From Prevotella sp. (GTDB lineage: Bacteria; Bacteroidota; Bacteroidia; Bacteroidales; Bacteroidaceae), in contig JAILEG010000011.1 of the NCBI GenBank assembly GCA_024688365.1, forward strand, positions 62,001 to 126,000: a stretch of DNA of 64,000 bases. The letters are read 5' to 3'. The notes under the pieces are model-generated. The model did no database searches, was not told the origin of the DNA, and saw only the letters and a list, made by a program, of their open reading frames with translations. How positions within the stretch are numbered: position 1 is the stretch's first letter; each line of letters begins with the position of its first letter. The position numbers and the translations under genes are program-made. Shown one piece after another: positions 53,248 through 61,924 of the stretch.

Positions 53248-54507
53248 ATGAATTACATAGCTTGTAAGGTGAGCAAAGAGACTATACTCTTTATGCAAGG
53301 CTTTGAGAAGGACTTGAAAGATAAACTTAAACATCTTTTAAGTACGCCGGACTTTAAAAAATTAAAAGTCAATGTGGTCTTGTCCTTAACAGAAAGAGAT
53401 AACAAGAACAAGGAAACTATCAAAATTGATAGTAATGCTGGCTTTTCCATTCCATCAAGTAATAACTTTTTGCAAAAAGCAAATGAGTACATCTATCATC
53501 ACCAAAATGAAATAGATGCATTTATAGACACCAATCAGTGCTTGGAGATAAAGTTTGAATTCATGGAAAATAGTAAAGAAGAAATTAAACAAGAAGAATT
53601 TACTTTTCTCCCGGTAACTGCACGTTATTCCTTCAAACAGGTTATTATCTCAGAAGCAATAAAGCAAGAAATATTTGATGCCCTTAATATTATCAAGTAT
53701 AAGGACATTATTTATAAGGAATGGGGATTTGAAGAAATTGACCCAATTCCAAAAAGTGTTTTGAACTTCTATGGTCCTCCTGGTACAGGAAAGACTATGT
53801 GTGCGCATGCTGTTGCAAATGAAATGGAAAAGAAGTTGCTTGCATTGAATTATGCAGAAATTGAGTCAAAGTATGTAGGTGAGGCTCCTAAAAACTTGAT
53901 GAAAGCTTTCGAGTGTGCAAAACAAAATGATTGCGTTCTCTTCTTTGATGAAGCAGATTCCTTTCTTGGCAAGAGAATCCAAAATGTAACGCAAGGAGCA
54001 GAACAAGCTCTCAACTCCTTGCGAAGCCAAATGCTCATCTTGTTGGAGGAATTCTCTGGCATTGTCATATTTGCAACGAATCTCGTTTCAAATTTTGATA
54101 AGGCTTTTGAATCTCGCATTCTGAAACATATCAAATTTGAATTGCCAAACGAAGAAGCCAGAGTTCAAATAATTAAGAAAATGATACCGTCAAAGTTACC
54201 ATTAGACAAGACTTTGACCGATGATAATTATATGGCTCTAAGTAAACTTGCAGACGGTTTATCTGGGCGTGAAATCAAATCCTGTATTTTAGAATGTATG
54301 CTATCTAAGATTTCTTTGGAAGGCCCCGATTCTGTTTTCAACTTCCAAGATTTCTCAGAATCCTTTACCAAAAAGCAAGAATCTCTCAAAAATTTGAAAG
54401 AAGAAGCTGATAGGATAAAGAAGGAAAAAATAATCAAAGCTATTCAAAAGTCAAAGGATACAATCGTTAACGAAGAAACCAAAGAAGAAAATGGAAAAGA
54501 AAGTTAG
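53248..54507 (+). CDS. AAA+ ATPase of the classical unfoldase type
   Basis: A 419-residue protein. The first 160 residues are an unrecognised domain. The AAA module has Walker A GPPGTGKT (about 176-183), pore-loop-like SKYVGEAPKNL, Walker B VLFFDE (about 230-235), sensor 1 in IFATNL and a candidate arginine finger in SRILKHI. The C-terminal lid has ADGLSGREIKSCIL, and a charged coil ends the protein. The KYVGE pore loop and fold resemble the meiotic clade (Vps4, katanin, spastin) and Cdc48-type unfoldases, so it probably forms a hexamer that pulls on proteins. Its stop overlaps the next gene by 17 bp. Confidence 0.88.
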   Translation: MNYIACKVSKETILFMQGFEKDLKDKLKHLLSTPDFKKLKVNVVLSLTERDNKNKETIKIDSNAGFSIPSSNNFLQKANEYIYHHQNEIDAFIDTNQCLEIKFEFMENSKEEIKQEEFTFLPVTARYSFKQVIISEAIKQEIFDALNIIKYKDIIYKEWGFEEIDPIPKSVLNFYGPPGTGKTMCAHAVANEMEKKLLALNYAEIESKYVGEAPKNLMKAFECAKQNDCVLFFDEADSFLGKRIQNVTQGAEQALNSLRSQMLILLEEFSGIVIFATNLVSNFDKAFESRILKHIKFELPNEEARVQIIKKMIPSKLPLDKTLTDDNYMALSKLADGLSGREIKSCILECMLSKISLEGPDSVFNFQDFSESFTKKQESLKNLKEEADRIKKEKIIKAIQKSKDTIVNEETKEENGKES

Positions 54508-54892
54508 CTATTTAATCAAGTTGTTATTGCAGATGGGATATTTCTTCTCCGCTTGTGATGGCTATATTGATGAACGAGAGACACAATTCGTCAATCAGTT
54601 TATAGAACGTGTACAGGAAAATCACAAGATATCGAATGAGAAAGTAGAAGAACTTAGAAACATAGTTGATGAGAACATTGATATTGATGTTATTATTGGA
54701 AATACAAAAGAACTTCTAACCTTGGTGGATGAACAGGAAAAGCAGCCCTTGCTTCGCAGCCTTTCCTATTTCATCTATCAGATTATACGGGCTGATGGAA
54801 TTATCTTGCCTGTTGAAGATGCGTACTATGCTCGTTGGAAGGAGTATTTTATGTTAGACGACAATACTGATATTGCAGATTTGATGGAATAA
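54491..54892 (+). CDS. TerB-like domain protein
   Basis: A 133-residue helical protein. FFSACDGYIDERETQFVNQFIERV and SYFIYQIIRADGIILPVEDAYYARW are the two halves of a TerB-like fold (paired acidic turn DGxIDxxE, then ADGxIxxxE). TerB and related proteins bind metal ions and are often encoded with stress and phage-resistance genes and with membrane proteins. Translation overlaps the AAA+ gene by 17 bp, so the two are coupled and probably act together. Confidence 0.78.
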   Translation: MEKKVSYLIKLLLQMGYFFSACDGYIDERETQFVNQFIERVQENHKISNEKVEELRNIVDENIDIDVIIGNTKELLTLVDEQEKQPLLRSLSYFIYQIIRADGIILPVEDAYYARWKEYFMLDDNTDIADLME

Positions 54893-54905
54893 ACCATATA
54901 TCATT

Positions 54906-55628
54906 GTGAATACTACAACAACATTGTCCTTTTATGACCTGTTAAACTATGGGGGCATAGGTGCTATCATTTACGCAATTTGCACAATGAGCGCATCACC
55001 TATAGCTTTTAGCACAAGTGAACTCGTGCCAATATTCTTGATAGGCTTTATCTATAGCAAAATTTGCGAGATGTCACTTGGTCGTATTGTAAGAAATAAT
55101 GAAAGAATGCTTTTGCAAGCAGATAAACAGAAAAAGACTTCTCAAGTAGAGTTTAAATATTCATTTTTGTACGATTCACATTTGTATGATTACGTAAAAT
55201 CGACTATAGTTCTTCTAGAGGCTTCGCTGGCATTTGTAAGAAATCTATGGCCTATAAGTATTGGTTTAACACTAATGGCAGTAACACAGGAGCCAGATAG
55301 TAATTCCACATCAGTTTTTGACATTGAATTTCTTATTTGGATTATATCTATACTTTTGCTAATTTCAATGTTCCAAACCATCTTTGTTGCTAAAAGGGGC
55401 CATTACCTGATATACTGCCTTATAATATTAGCTTTAATCCTATGTCCCATAATTGTCCTATTCTATATTGACAAAGGCTATATAACAATATATGGACACA
55501 ATATCTTAAAAGCTGATTTTGTTTACTTCTTAATGATGATGGATTTTATTATACCTTTTTTATGGTACAATATTCAAGTGAAAATATTTAGCTTAGTATT
55601 TGAACTAAAGTATATTCAACACAAGTAA
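54906..55628 (+). CDS. Polytopic membrane protein of the island operon
   Basis: A 240-residue protein with about six hydrophobic segments (near 15-30, 38-53, 100-125, 137-157, 162-185, 205-230) and a soluble basic region at about 60-90 (RIVRNNERMLLQADKQKKTSQVEF). I do not recognise the family. It starts with GTG at 54906, 13 bp after the TerB-like gene, so it is likely the last gene of the operon. Codon use is AT-rich like its neighbours. Confidence 0.75.
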   Translation: MNTTTTLSFYDLLNYGGIGAIIYAICTMSASPIAFSTSELVPIFLIGFIYSKICEMSLGRIVRNNERMLLQADKQKKTSQVEFKYSFLYDSHLYDYVKSTIVLLEASLAFVRNLWPISIGLTLMAVTQEPDSNSTSVFDIEFLIWIISILLLISMFQTIFVAKRGHYLIYCLIILALILCPIIVLFYIDKGYITIYGHNILKADFVYFLMMMDFIIPFLWYNIQVKIFSLVFELKYIQHK

Positions 55629-55929
55629 CAACAAAGTAACCAAAATCAACGTGCTATATTAATCAATAAAATTGTTTTGCATTATGCAATTTATTTGAAA
55701 AGTTATTAATTGATTTTCTCCTACCTATTGGTGAGACTAAGTTAAAACGCAAGTGTCCTAAATGCAGTACTAAATGTATCGGATATAGGGGGATATTTTT
55801 GCTTGAGTATTTTATAAATATCCAAAATGTGGCCATGAGTTCTATAAAATATGGTAGTACATGCTTCAATGGTTATCACGGCGAAGAGGATGACAAATAC
55901 AGAATAACGAAACTGAAACAAACAGAATT
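55629..55929 (+). pseudogene. Noncoding stretch with a zinc-ribbon gene remnant
   Basis: A 301-bp AT-rich stretch. One frame reads KCPKCSTKCIGYRGIFLLEYF (from 55751), and another reads YPKCGHEFYKIW to a TAG at about 55857. Together they look like the two knuckles of a zinc ribbon broken by a frameshift. It has no start codon context. This is the right edge of the AT-rich island. Confidence 0.4.
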
Positions 55930-56454
55930 ATGACTTTAAGCAATAGCGAAATCTGCATCGTTTCCGACTCAGATGTCCCATCCGGTTCGGGGGGCATCAA
56001 CGGGGAAGGATATACCTATGGACAACTGCGCCGTCAACCCATCATCCCTGAGGTGATGAGGCGGATAACGAACGCTACCATCAGGAAGATGGCTGAAGAA
56101 TGTAACGCACGGAACAAGGAAGGATTTGTGATGCGAAAGGTGGGCGGGGAATATTGCTTTGACGGCCTGCGGGTAGGGCCGAAGGTCAAGACACCCTCGC
56201 GAGACGAAATCCTGCACCTGATGGACGGGCAGCCGCTCACCGCAGCAGCCATAAGGAGCATTACCTACAACATTCTCCGTGAGGCATTAGCCCGAGAATG
56301 TGGAATGAGCCTGCGTGAAGCCGCTGATGCCATTGGCAACCAACTGGACTGCGCACCCCATGAGGATATATCCGGCTATATCTTCATGGTGCCGAACTGG
56401 GCCCACAAGTGGTTCCGCCACAACGGTTTCGTGTCCCGAACCTTGACAAGATGA
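55930..56454 (+). CDS. Hypothetical protein
   Basis: A 174-residue protein with GC content like the core genome. The N-terminus is acidic and glycine-rich (SDSDVPSGSGGINGEGYTYGQL), the rest helical (VMRRITNATIRKMAEECNARNKE, IRSITYNILREALARECGMSLREAADAIGN) and it ends VPNWAHKWFRHNGFVSR. I do not recognise the family. It lies just past the island and is followed by a convergent receptor gene. Confidence 0.65.
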   Translation: MTLSNSEICIVSDSDVPSGSGGINGEGYTYGQLRRQPIIPEVMRRITNATIRKMAEECNARNKEGFVMRKVGGEYCFDGLRVGPKVKTPSRDEILHLMDGQPLTAAAIRSITYNILREALARECGMSLREAADAIGNQLDCAPHEDISGYIFMVPNWAHKWFRHNGFVSRTLTR

Positions 56455-56588
56455 ATGAACACCATCGCTTCCGAAACGGAAAGTTCCCGAAGCCTGCCAC
56501 CAGACAGTGACAAATAAATATCCGTCCCATCCCCGTACATACGTAACCGGAAATGGGACGAATTATTTTGTTGCCTTATCCGAGAAAC

Positions 56589-58670
56589 CTACATTCCCAA
56601 GATACCGTCCTCGGTATCACGGTTATTCACTCGTCTCTCCTTAGCATGGTAAGCCTTCCCGAACTCAAAATGGTAGTTCAGACGGAGAAGGAAGAGATTG
56701 CCTGACTCCCTGGCATATGTCCACGACTGGTAAGGAGCGATGGCCGACAGCCTCTCCTTACCCGTACGGTAATTGTTGACGAAAGGAAAGAGAATGCCTG
56801 CACCAAGCTGTAGCCGCTTATGGTTCCAGACAGCCATCAACACGGTCATGTTCTCCCCCTTATAGACGGTCTCTCCCAAAAGATAATCACGGTTCTTACG
56901 CATCTGTCCCATCAGGGCAAACTCCTTATAGTTGAGGGAAAACAAAGCATTATAATAGAAATTATTATATATGTGCCTATAAGACTTTCCGCTACTCCAA
57001 TACCGATTGTAACCTAACTCCAGACTCAATGTCAGAAAGTTTTTAAAGCCAAAGCAGTCAATTCCTCTGATGGCTATCATAGGCGCTACACCCAGCACTT
57101 GATAGGACCGCTGATTATCCTGCCCGATGAGGAGCTTGCCCTCCTCTACTGACAGGCTCTCCATTATCGGACGGTGGTGGTAAGCGTATGTCGCAGTCAT
57201 CATGGCCATGACCTTACCTACAGAATAGGAATAACTCAGTGACTGGTCATAGACATTATAGGTGCGGAGCTGCGGATTGCCAGTGACAATCTGAATCGTA
57301 TCCAAAGCCTGCCGCACATCAGTGAGGTCAGACAAGGAGGGTATCTGCGGGTCAGTAGAGAAACGATAGCTGAGATAGCCATTCCTGTGTGGCACAACCG
57401 TAAGGCGCACTGTTGGCATAAAGGTCACATAGGCATGGCTCTCGCCATTCTCCTTGAACCATGCCCGCATTGCACCGGCACTGATGCCGTAGCCCAACTT
57501 TTTCCACTGTCCCTGCAACTCGGCGAAAAAGGATGATCTCGACTGTCTCATCTCTGATACCACAGGCATGGATCCAGCGTACTTGTTGCGGTCCAGCATC
57601 TGATAGTGACGCAATCCGGCACTCAGTGAGACGTTCCCTAACCTCCTGTCATAGACAGCCTCAGCGATTACACTACGCTTCCTGCCCGCTACATTGGCTA
57701 CAACATCGGCCAACCTACTGCCCTGCACGGAAGTCTCCGTATAGTTGCGTTCACGTGCCGAACGGATAAGCGTACCCGTAAGATTGAATGTCAGCGTCTG
57801 ACCATGTGCCATGTTGCGTTGGAAATAAAGGTCGATCGAGGGAGTGTAATTACGATGACTCATGACGGTATGGGCAAGTACATTGCCGTTGAACAAGCCT
57901 GTCTCATCTTGATGCGGCTGCCGCTTATAATAGTTACGCAGCACAGCATTGAACACATAACGGTCAGCCTGCATATAATTATAGGACAGCTCTACTGAAT
58001 GGTCATTCCAGTCGGAACGATCATCTACACCCTTCTGCACACGATGGACAGTCGTCTCACCCAAGCAGAATTCCTCCTCTCTGTCTGTGTGTAGATGCCG
58101 CAATCCTCGATAGTTCATGGCATAGCTCACACCCCATTGCGAGTGACCACGGTTATACTTGGCTGTCAGCATATTCTCGCCAAAAGGCACAATAGGAGAA
58201 TTGGTGGTCTGCACGTTGACCAATCCTCCAGCTTCCCGGTTGCGCACAATAAGGTCTACCACTGCTCCAAGCTGACTGTCGCCATATCGCATACCAGGAT
58301 TCTCTATCAGCTCTATGCGCACAATATCCCTGGGCAGCAGTGCGGACACCTCCGCCTGCGATGCCTTGACACCATTGATACGCAGCTGCACTGCGCCTCC
58401 ATTAGCCGACAGCGATTTCGTCAATGGGTCAACCAGTACATGTGGCATGGCCATGTTGAACATCAGCTCATAAGGATTGGAGGCATTCCGCCTCGTCTCA
58501 CGGGTGGGCAGGAAGAGCGTGCGGTCGAGTTTATGGATTATCGTCCGCGACTTCACCGTCACTTCCTGCAACGTCACCGTGGTATCAGTTTGGTTCTGTG
58601 CCTGCATCCGCCCCAAAAATGCCATAAGCGGCATGGCCAGCAGGAGGGGTTTTCTCAATAGTATGCTCAT
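56589..58670 (-). CDS. Outer-membrane beta-barrel (TonB-receptor-like) protein
   Basis: A 693-residue protein with a signal peptide (near RMQAQ), a TonB-box-like VTLQEVTVKS, a plug domain (LLPRDIVRIELIENPGMRYGDSQLGAVVDLIVR) and a barrel. It lacks the N-terminal carboxypeptidase-like domain found in many Bacteroidota members, and the plug is of the short outer-membrane beta-barrel family type (OMP_b-brl). The substrate is unknown. Its start is 1 bp after the stop of a small lipoprotein gene, so they form an operon. Confidence 0.85.
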   Translation of the reverse strand: MSILLRKPLLLAMPLMAFLGRMQAQNQTDTTVTLQEVTVKSRTIIHKLDRTLFLPTRETRRNASNPYELMFNMAMPHVLVDPLTKSLSANGGAVQLRINGVKASQAEVSALLPRDIVRIELIENPGMRYGDSQLGAVVDLIVRNREAGGLVNVQTTNSPIVPFGENMLTAKYNRGHSQWGVSYAMNYRGLRHLHTDREEEFCLGETTVHRVQKGVDDRSDWNDHSVELSYNYMQADRYVFNAVLRNYYKRQPHQDETGLFNGNVLAHTVMSHRNYTPSIDLYFQRNMAHGQTLTFNLTGTLIRSARERNYTETSVQGSRLADVVANVAGRKRSVIAEAVYDRRLGNVSLSAGLRHYQMLDRNKYAGSMPVVSEMRQSRSSFFAELQGQWKKLGYGISAGAMRAWFKENGESHAYVTFMPTVRLTVVPHRNGYLSYRFSTDPQIPSLSDLTDVRQALDTIQIVTGNPQLRTYNVYDQSLSYSYSVGKVMAMMTATYAYHHRPIMESLSVEEGKLLIGQDNQRSYQVLGVAPMIAIRGIDCFGFKNFLTLSLELGYNRYWSSGKSYRHIYNNFYYNALFSLNYKEFALMGQMRKNRDYLLGETVYKGENMTVLMAVWNHKRLQLGAGILFPFVNNYRTGKERLSAIAPYQSWTYARESGNLFLLRLNYHFEFGKAYHAKERRVNNRDTEDGILGM

Positions 58671-58671
58671 A

Positions 58672-59070
58672 TCACTCTTCCTTTAAACTTTGCTCTATCG
58701 TCCTGCTGACCAACTCTTTTATAGCCCTTTCCGTCATTCGTGGATACGGCATGATGCGCTCATCGCACTGGCGGGATACATTCAGCAGCCGTCTACAGTT
58801 CTCAGAGAGCAGCAGGTAAAGCGTGTCCTGCCGCTCCTGTCCGTTCTGTTGCGACACGTTGAATATGACCTGGGCATATTCGCAATGCCTGCCCGCATAG
58901 CTGACTCCGTTCTTCATCTGCGCCACCTTGTTCCAATGATAGGTCTCGCCAGGTTGGGCATGTGCAGCCACATAGTCAGTGGCAAGTCTCCGCACCCTTG
59001 TCCGTTCCAGGTTGCAACCCGTCAGAAACGGGCAGAACAGCAGTACATAAATGATTCTCTTCGCTTTCAT
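58672..59070 (-). CDS. Small hypothetical lipoprotein, partner of the receptor
   Basis: A 132-residue protein with a lipobox (FLTGC, Cys near 19). The rest is mixed alpha/beta with two cysteines that could form a disulfide (GRHCEYAQVIF, SENCRRLLNVSRQC). It is not in a family I know. The gene is the first in a two-gene operon with the outer-membrane receptor. Its mRNA leader is long, about 265 nt, and carries the palindrome array. Confidence 0.75.
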   Translation of the reverse strand: MKAKRIIYVLLFCPFLTGCNLERTRVRRLATDYVAAHAQPGETYHWNKVAQMKNGVSYAGRHCEYAQVIFNVSQQNGQERQDTLYLLLSENCRRLLNVSRQCDERIMPYPRMTERAIKELVSRTIEQSLKEE

Positions 59071-59151
59071 ATTTATCTTGTTTTAGTTGTAAGCCATACT
59101 TTGCATGCCTCCGCAGACAGGCGCATCTGATGCCAGGGACTGCCCTATCTT

Positions 59152-59240
59152 AAATTCTCTACATGTAGAGAAATATTTCTCTACGTGTAAAGAAGAATTT
59201 CCATACACGTATGGAAATCTTTTCCTACACGGTAAGAATC
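59152..59240. repeat. Four-unit array of about 22-nt palindromes, copy 2
   Basis: Units: TTCTCTACATGTAGAGAAAT (perfect palindrome core), TTTCTCTACGTGTAAAGAAG, TTTCCATACACGTATGGAAA (perfect) and TTTTCCTACACGGTAAGAAT. They have the same consensus and number as the array at 30247-30345. Confidence 0.82.
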
Positions 59241-59342
59241 CCATAGGGATAAGGAATCCGGAATCAAAAGCCCCAGTTTTTCAGTGCCATCTCTATGCAG
59301 TAAGAACTGGCAGAAGGCTGTCCGCTGTCTTTTCTTACAATG

Positions 59343-59372
59343 CAAAGTTAGACATAAACAACACCTTACAAC
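59343..59372 (-). promoter_or_regulatory. Promoter of the lipoprotein/receptor operon
   Basis: On the minus strand: GTTG, 18 bp, TAACTTTG. If used, the leader to 59070 is about 265 nt and includes the palindrome array. Confidence 0.5.
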
Positions 59373-59481
59373 GACTAAACGGCTGAGAAAAAAGTCTTAA
59401 TAGAAGAAGCATAACTATCAGACTGTCAACAGTTATGCTTCAAAAAAATCTTAATATGACTCGTTTGCACCTTAATGTAGG

Positions 59482-61143
59482 CTAAAGGGCATTGACATAT
59501 GCCACAATGTCCTCGCCTTCTGCCACACCAATCTTCTTGCGGACTGAAGTCTTGCGGACATAAATGGTCGCACTGGTCTGCTGGGTGACCACTCCAATTT
59601 CCTTGGTGGAGAATCCTGCACAGAGCAGGCAGCAGATCTGCGTCTCTTTCTCCGTGAGCAGATGGCCATAACGTTGTGTCAACCGGGTGTAGAATTGGTT
59701 GTAAAGACGGTCTATGATGGGGTAAAGATCAGTCCAGACCAAGAGATCATGCGTGGGGAGTCCGCCACCACTGATGGCAGAGATACGCTTGAGCAGTGCT
59801 TGGTTCTGATTGGTCGGCGTACTGGCGACAAGGCGGATAATACCCAGCTGTTGCAAGAGTACCTTACGGAAGAAACCGTCATCATGGTCATCTGCCTGCC
59901 CAGCCTCCGGCTGCGATTGTGCCTTACGGAGCATATCGGTAAGCACATCTATACGTTCCTCTGCCTCAGCAAGACGCTGGTATTTCCGCTGATAAAGCCA
60001 GTAGACAAGTACGCCTCCGCCCAGCAGGAGTAGGGAGAGCAGCACGAGCCCCAAAAGCAAGAGAAGACGGGAACGGTGCAGGTCATAATTGGCAGCCTGC
60101 AAGCGGTTGCGCGTCTCCAGGCGGCGGAGGGATGTATTCTCTTTCTCCATCATAGCCGTGGTTACAGAGTCACAATAGCGTTGGAAAGCATGAGAGGATA
60201 CAGAACGGCCACGGCTGAAATTCAGCACATTGCGCAACTGCTCGATGCCAGCCTTGCGGTTGAGGTCTCCCTGTCCAGCCTGTTCCAGCTCACGCTCACT
60301 CGCATCAGCCCTGTCAAGGCAAATCTGGGCAGAGTCCAAACGGCGCATATTGGCATAATTGCTGGCAAGTGAGAGTTGGATGACAGAGAACCCGGCATAT
60401 CGGGGGACAAGCTGCTGGAAACGGTGCAGGTACCTGTTTGACTGCACATAATCGCCCCTCACGGCCAGCACATCGGCATAGTTACGGATGCGTTCGGCAG
60501 CCACTTCCTTCTCCTTGTCATCCAGTGCCTGCTGGATGCTCTCCTGAAAATACCGGTCACCATCTCTGTCGCCAAGAAGGGAGAGATTAGTGCCAAGGGC
60601 ATAGAGCAGCTGACCACGTGCGGCATTATCCAGATGGTGATGCGAATGGAGCAGTGTCCGCGCCGCTGTGGCTGCCGAGGCATAGTCTCCCGAACGGTAA
60701 AGCAAGTCAATCTTCTGCCCTGCCAGTTGCACTAACTTTCCAGCATCACCTTGCTGACGGGCAGTGCTGATACCAGTCTCCAGTTCGTTCAAGGCATCCT
60801 TCCGCAGTCCTGCCCATCGCAGGTAGGAGGCCTTCAACAGGTAACCATCAAGCAGTCTTGCCGTATCATTACGCTTGCGGTAATAATCCACGGCATTGGG
60901 AGTAAGGCTGTCCTCCTCCAACGACATCCCCATCAACTGATGTGCCATAGCATGATTCCAAGCATAGTGCATCACATCCTCCTCATTCATCTGGCCCACG
61001 TTACGCATCCCATCCAACAGTCTCAGCGCACTGTCGGGACGATTGGTGAGTAGTGAGTCAGTAGCCGCGAGTGTCTCCTTCCCATCACGAACTGAACAGG
61101 AGAACAGGGACAGTAGGAGAAAAAAATATAAGAGTTGTTTCAT
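59482..61143 (-). CDS. Membrane-anchored TPR / LuxR-type regulator
   Basis: A 553-residue protein. I start at 61143: MKQLLYFFLLLSLFSCSV is a lipoprotein-type signal sequence. TPR-like helical repeats fill residues about 25-350, a membrane segment is at about 375-395 (LLLLGLVLLSLLLLGGGVLVYW), a coiled coil follows, and the last 60 residues are a LuxR-type helix-turn-helix (LLTEKETQICCLLCAGFSTKEIGVVTQQTSATIYVRK). This is a one-component regulator common in Bacteroidales: periplasmic TPR sensing and cytosolic DNA binding. It is divergent from no near gene, and its target may be the adjacent receptor operon. Confidence 0.85.
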   Translation of the reverse strand: MKQLLYFFLLLSLFSCSVRDGKETLAATDSLLTNRPDSALRLLDGMRNVGQMNEEDVMHYAWNHAMAHQLMGMSLEEDSLTPNAVDYYRKRNDTARLLDGYLLKASYLRWAGLRKDALNELETGISTARQQGDAGKLVQLAGQKIDLLYRSGDYASAATAARTLLHSHHHLDNAARGQLLYALGTNLSLLGDRDGDRYFQESIQQALDDKEKEVAAERIRNYADVLAVRGDYVQSNRYLHRFQQLVPRYAGFSVIQLSLASNYANMRRLDSAQICLDRADASERELEQAGQGDLNRKAGIEQLRNVLNFSRGRSVSSHAFQRYCDSVTTAMMEKENTSLRRLETRNRLQAANYDLHRSRLLLLLGLVLLSLLLLGGGVLVYWLYQRKYQRLAEAEERIDVLTDMLRKAQSQPEAGQADDHDDGFFRKVLLQQLGIIRLVASTPTNQNQALLKRISAISGGGLPTHDLLVWTDLYPIIDRLYNQFYTRLTQRYGHLLTEKETQICCLLCAGFSTKEIGVVTQQTSATIYVRKTSVRKKIGVAEGEDIVAYVNAL

Positions 61144-61474
61144 TATATCTATATAGAGTGCTGCAAAGTCCGCCAACATCAAAGGCTGTTTAGCCTTTGC
61201 CTAAAATTTTATTATCTACAAAAATAGTAATTTTCAGATAGAATGCCAAACTTACAGGAGGATATTTGGAAAAGAAAGCCAATGGGACAAGACGACCACG
61301 GCTGCAGCCATCCATACCCGGACTGGTAGTCCCCGCAAAGAATGTACGCTGCAACATCTTTGATACCATATCTGCTAAACGGGGAGATAACGGTATTCCA
61401 GACACTAATAAAACCAATAGAGCCATTGTCAAGCGATAAGGTATGAATCTCTATTCATTCCAAAACGGATATAG
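61144..61474. other. Intergenic region
   Basis: A 331-bp gap on the minus strand with the promoter at 61219-61249. An 80-codon minus-strand open frame covers it but includes the promoter and looks non-coding. Confidence 0.5.
61219..61249 (-). promoter_or_regulatory. Promoter of the TPR/LuxR regulator gene
   Basis: On the minus strand: TTGG, 19 bp, TATTTTTG. Good elements and spacing; the leader is about 70 nt. Confidence 0.65.
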
Positions 61475-61876
61475 TTACAAGAGGAAACCACCCCACTTTC
61501 CAAGGATGATTAAAGGTAGGATCATAGAAAGTAAATACCATAACAGAGCAATAGGAATGGCAATATAGCTCTTCGACCACGGTGACGTTATGAAATGATG
61601 ACGCACGGCCATTCTGCGATTATGGCGTCGATAAAAGCGACCCACTAAAAAGCAGACTCCAAAGAAAAACAGCAGAGGCAACAAAAGCAAGTGGAATGTT
61701 CCGTTGCCTATGACCTCGTGGCAGAAGAATATTAAAACAGGAATACAGGGCGTGGAAAGCAATACAGGCCCGGTCATTCTCATGTTCTTAAACTCCCCGA
61801 TGAAATAAATATAGTCGAAGAACGTGTAGCAAAAGTCATCATACCTCAGCTGATTTTTATCGTACCTCATAGCCAT
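61475..61876 (-). CDS. Hypothetical membrane protein
   Basis: A 133-residue protein with three hydrophobic segments (about 38-54, 61-79, 104-124) separated by a basic loop (GRFYRRHNRRMAVRHHF). The start is not settled: 61876, 61870, or an internal MRMTGPV at about residue 32. I do not recognise the family. It follows pgeF on the same strand by 48 bp. Confidence 0.6.
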   Translation of the reverse strand: MAMRYDKNQLRYDDFCYTFFDYIYFIGEFKNMRMTGPVLLSTPCIPVLIFFCHEVIGNGTFHLLLLPLLFFFGVCFLVGRFYRRHNRRMAVRHHFITSPWSKSYIAIPIALLWYLLSMILPLIILGKWGGFLL

Positions 61877-61924
61877 TTACTGCTTATACTGAAGACTTCG
61901 GAGACAAGTAAGCACACTCGCCAG

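Larger units (their letters stand above)
59071..59481. other. Long leader and intergenic region
   Basis: A 411-bp gap. It holds the palindromic array (59152-59240) and the minus-strand promoter (59343-59372), both upstream of the lipoprotein gene. Nothing else is seen. Confidence 0.6.

Noticed and set aside
61190..61432. 80-codon minus-strand open frame upstream of the TPR/LuxR regulator
   Set aside because: It covers a consensus promoter and shows no family features.
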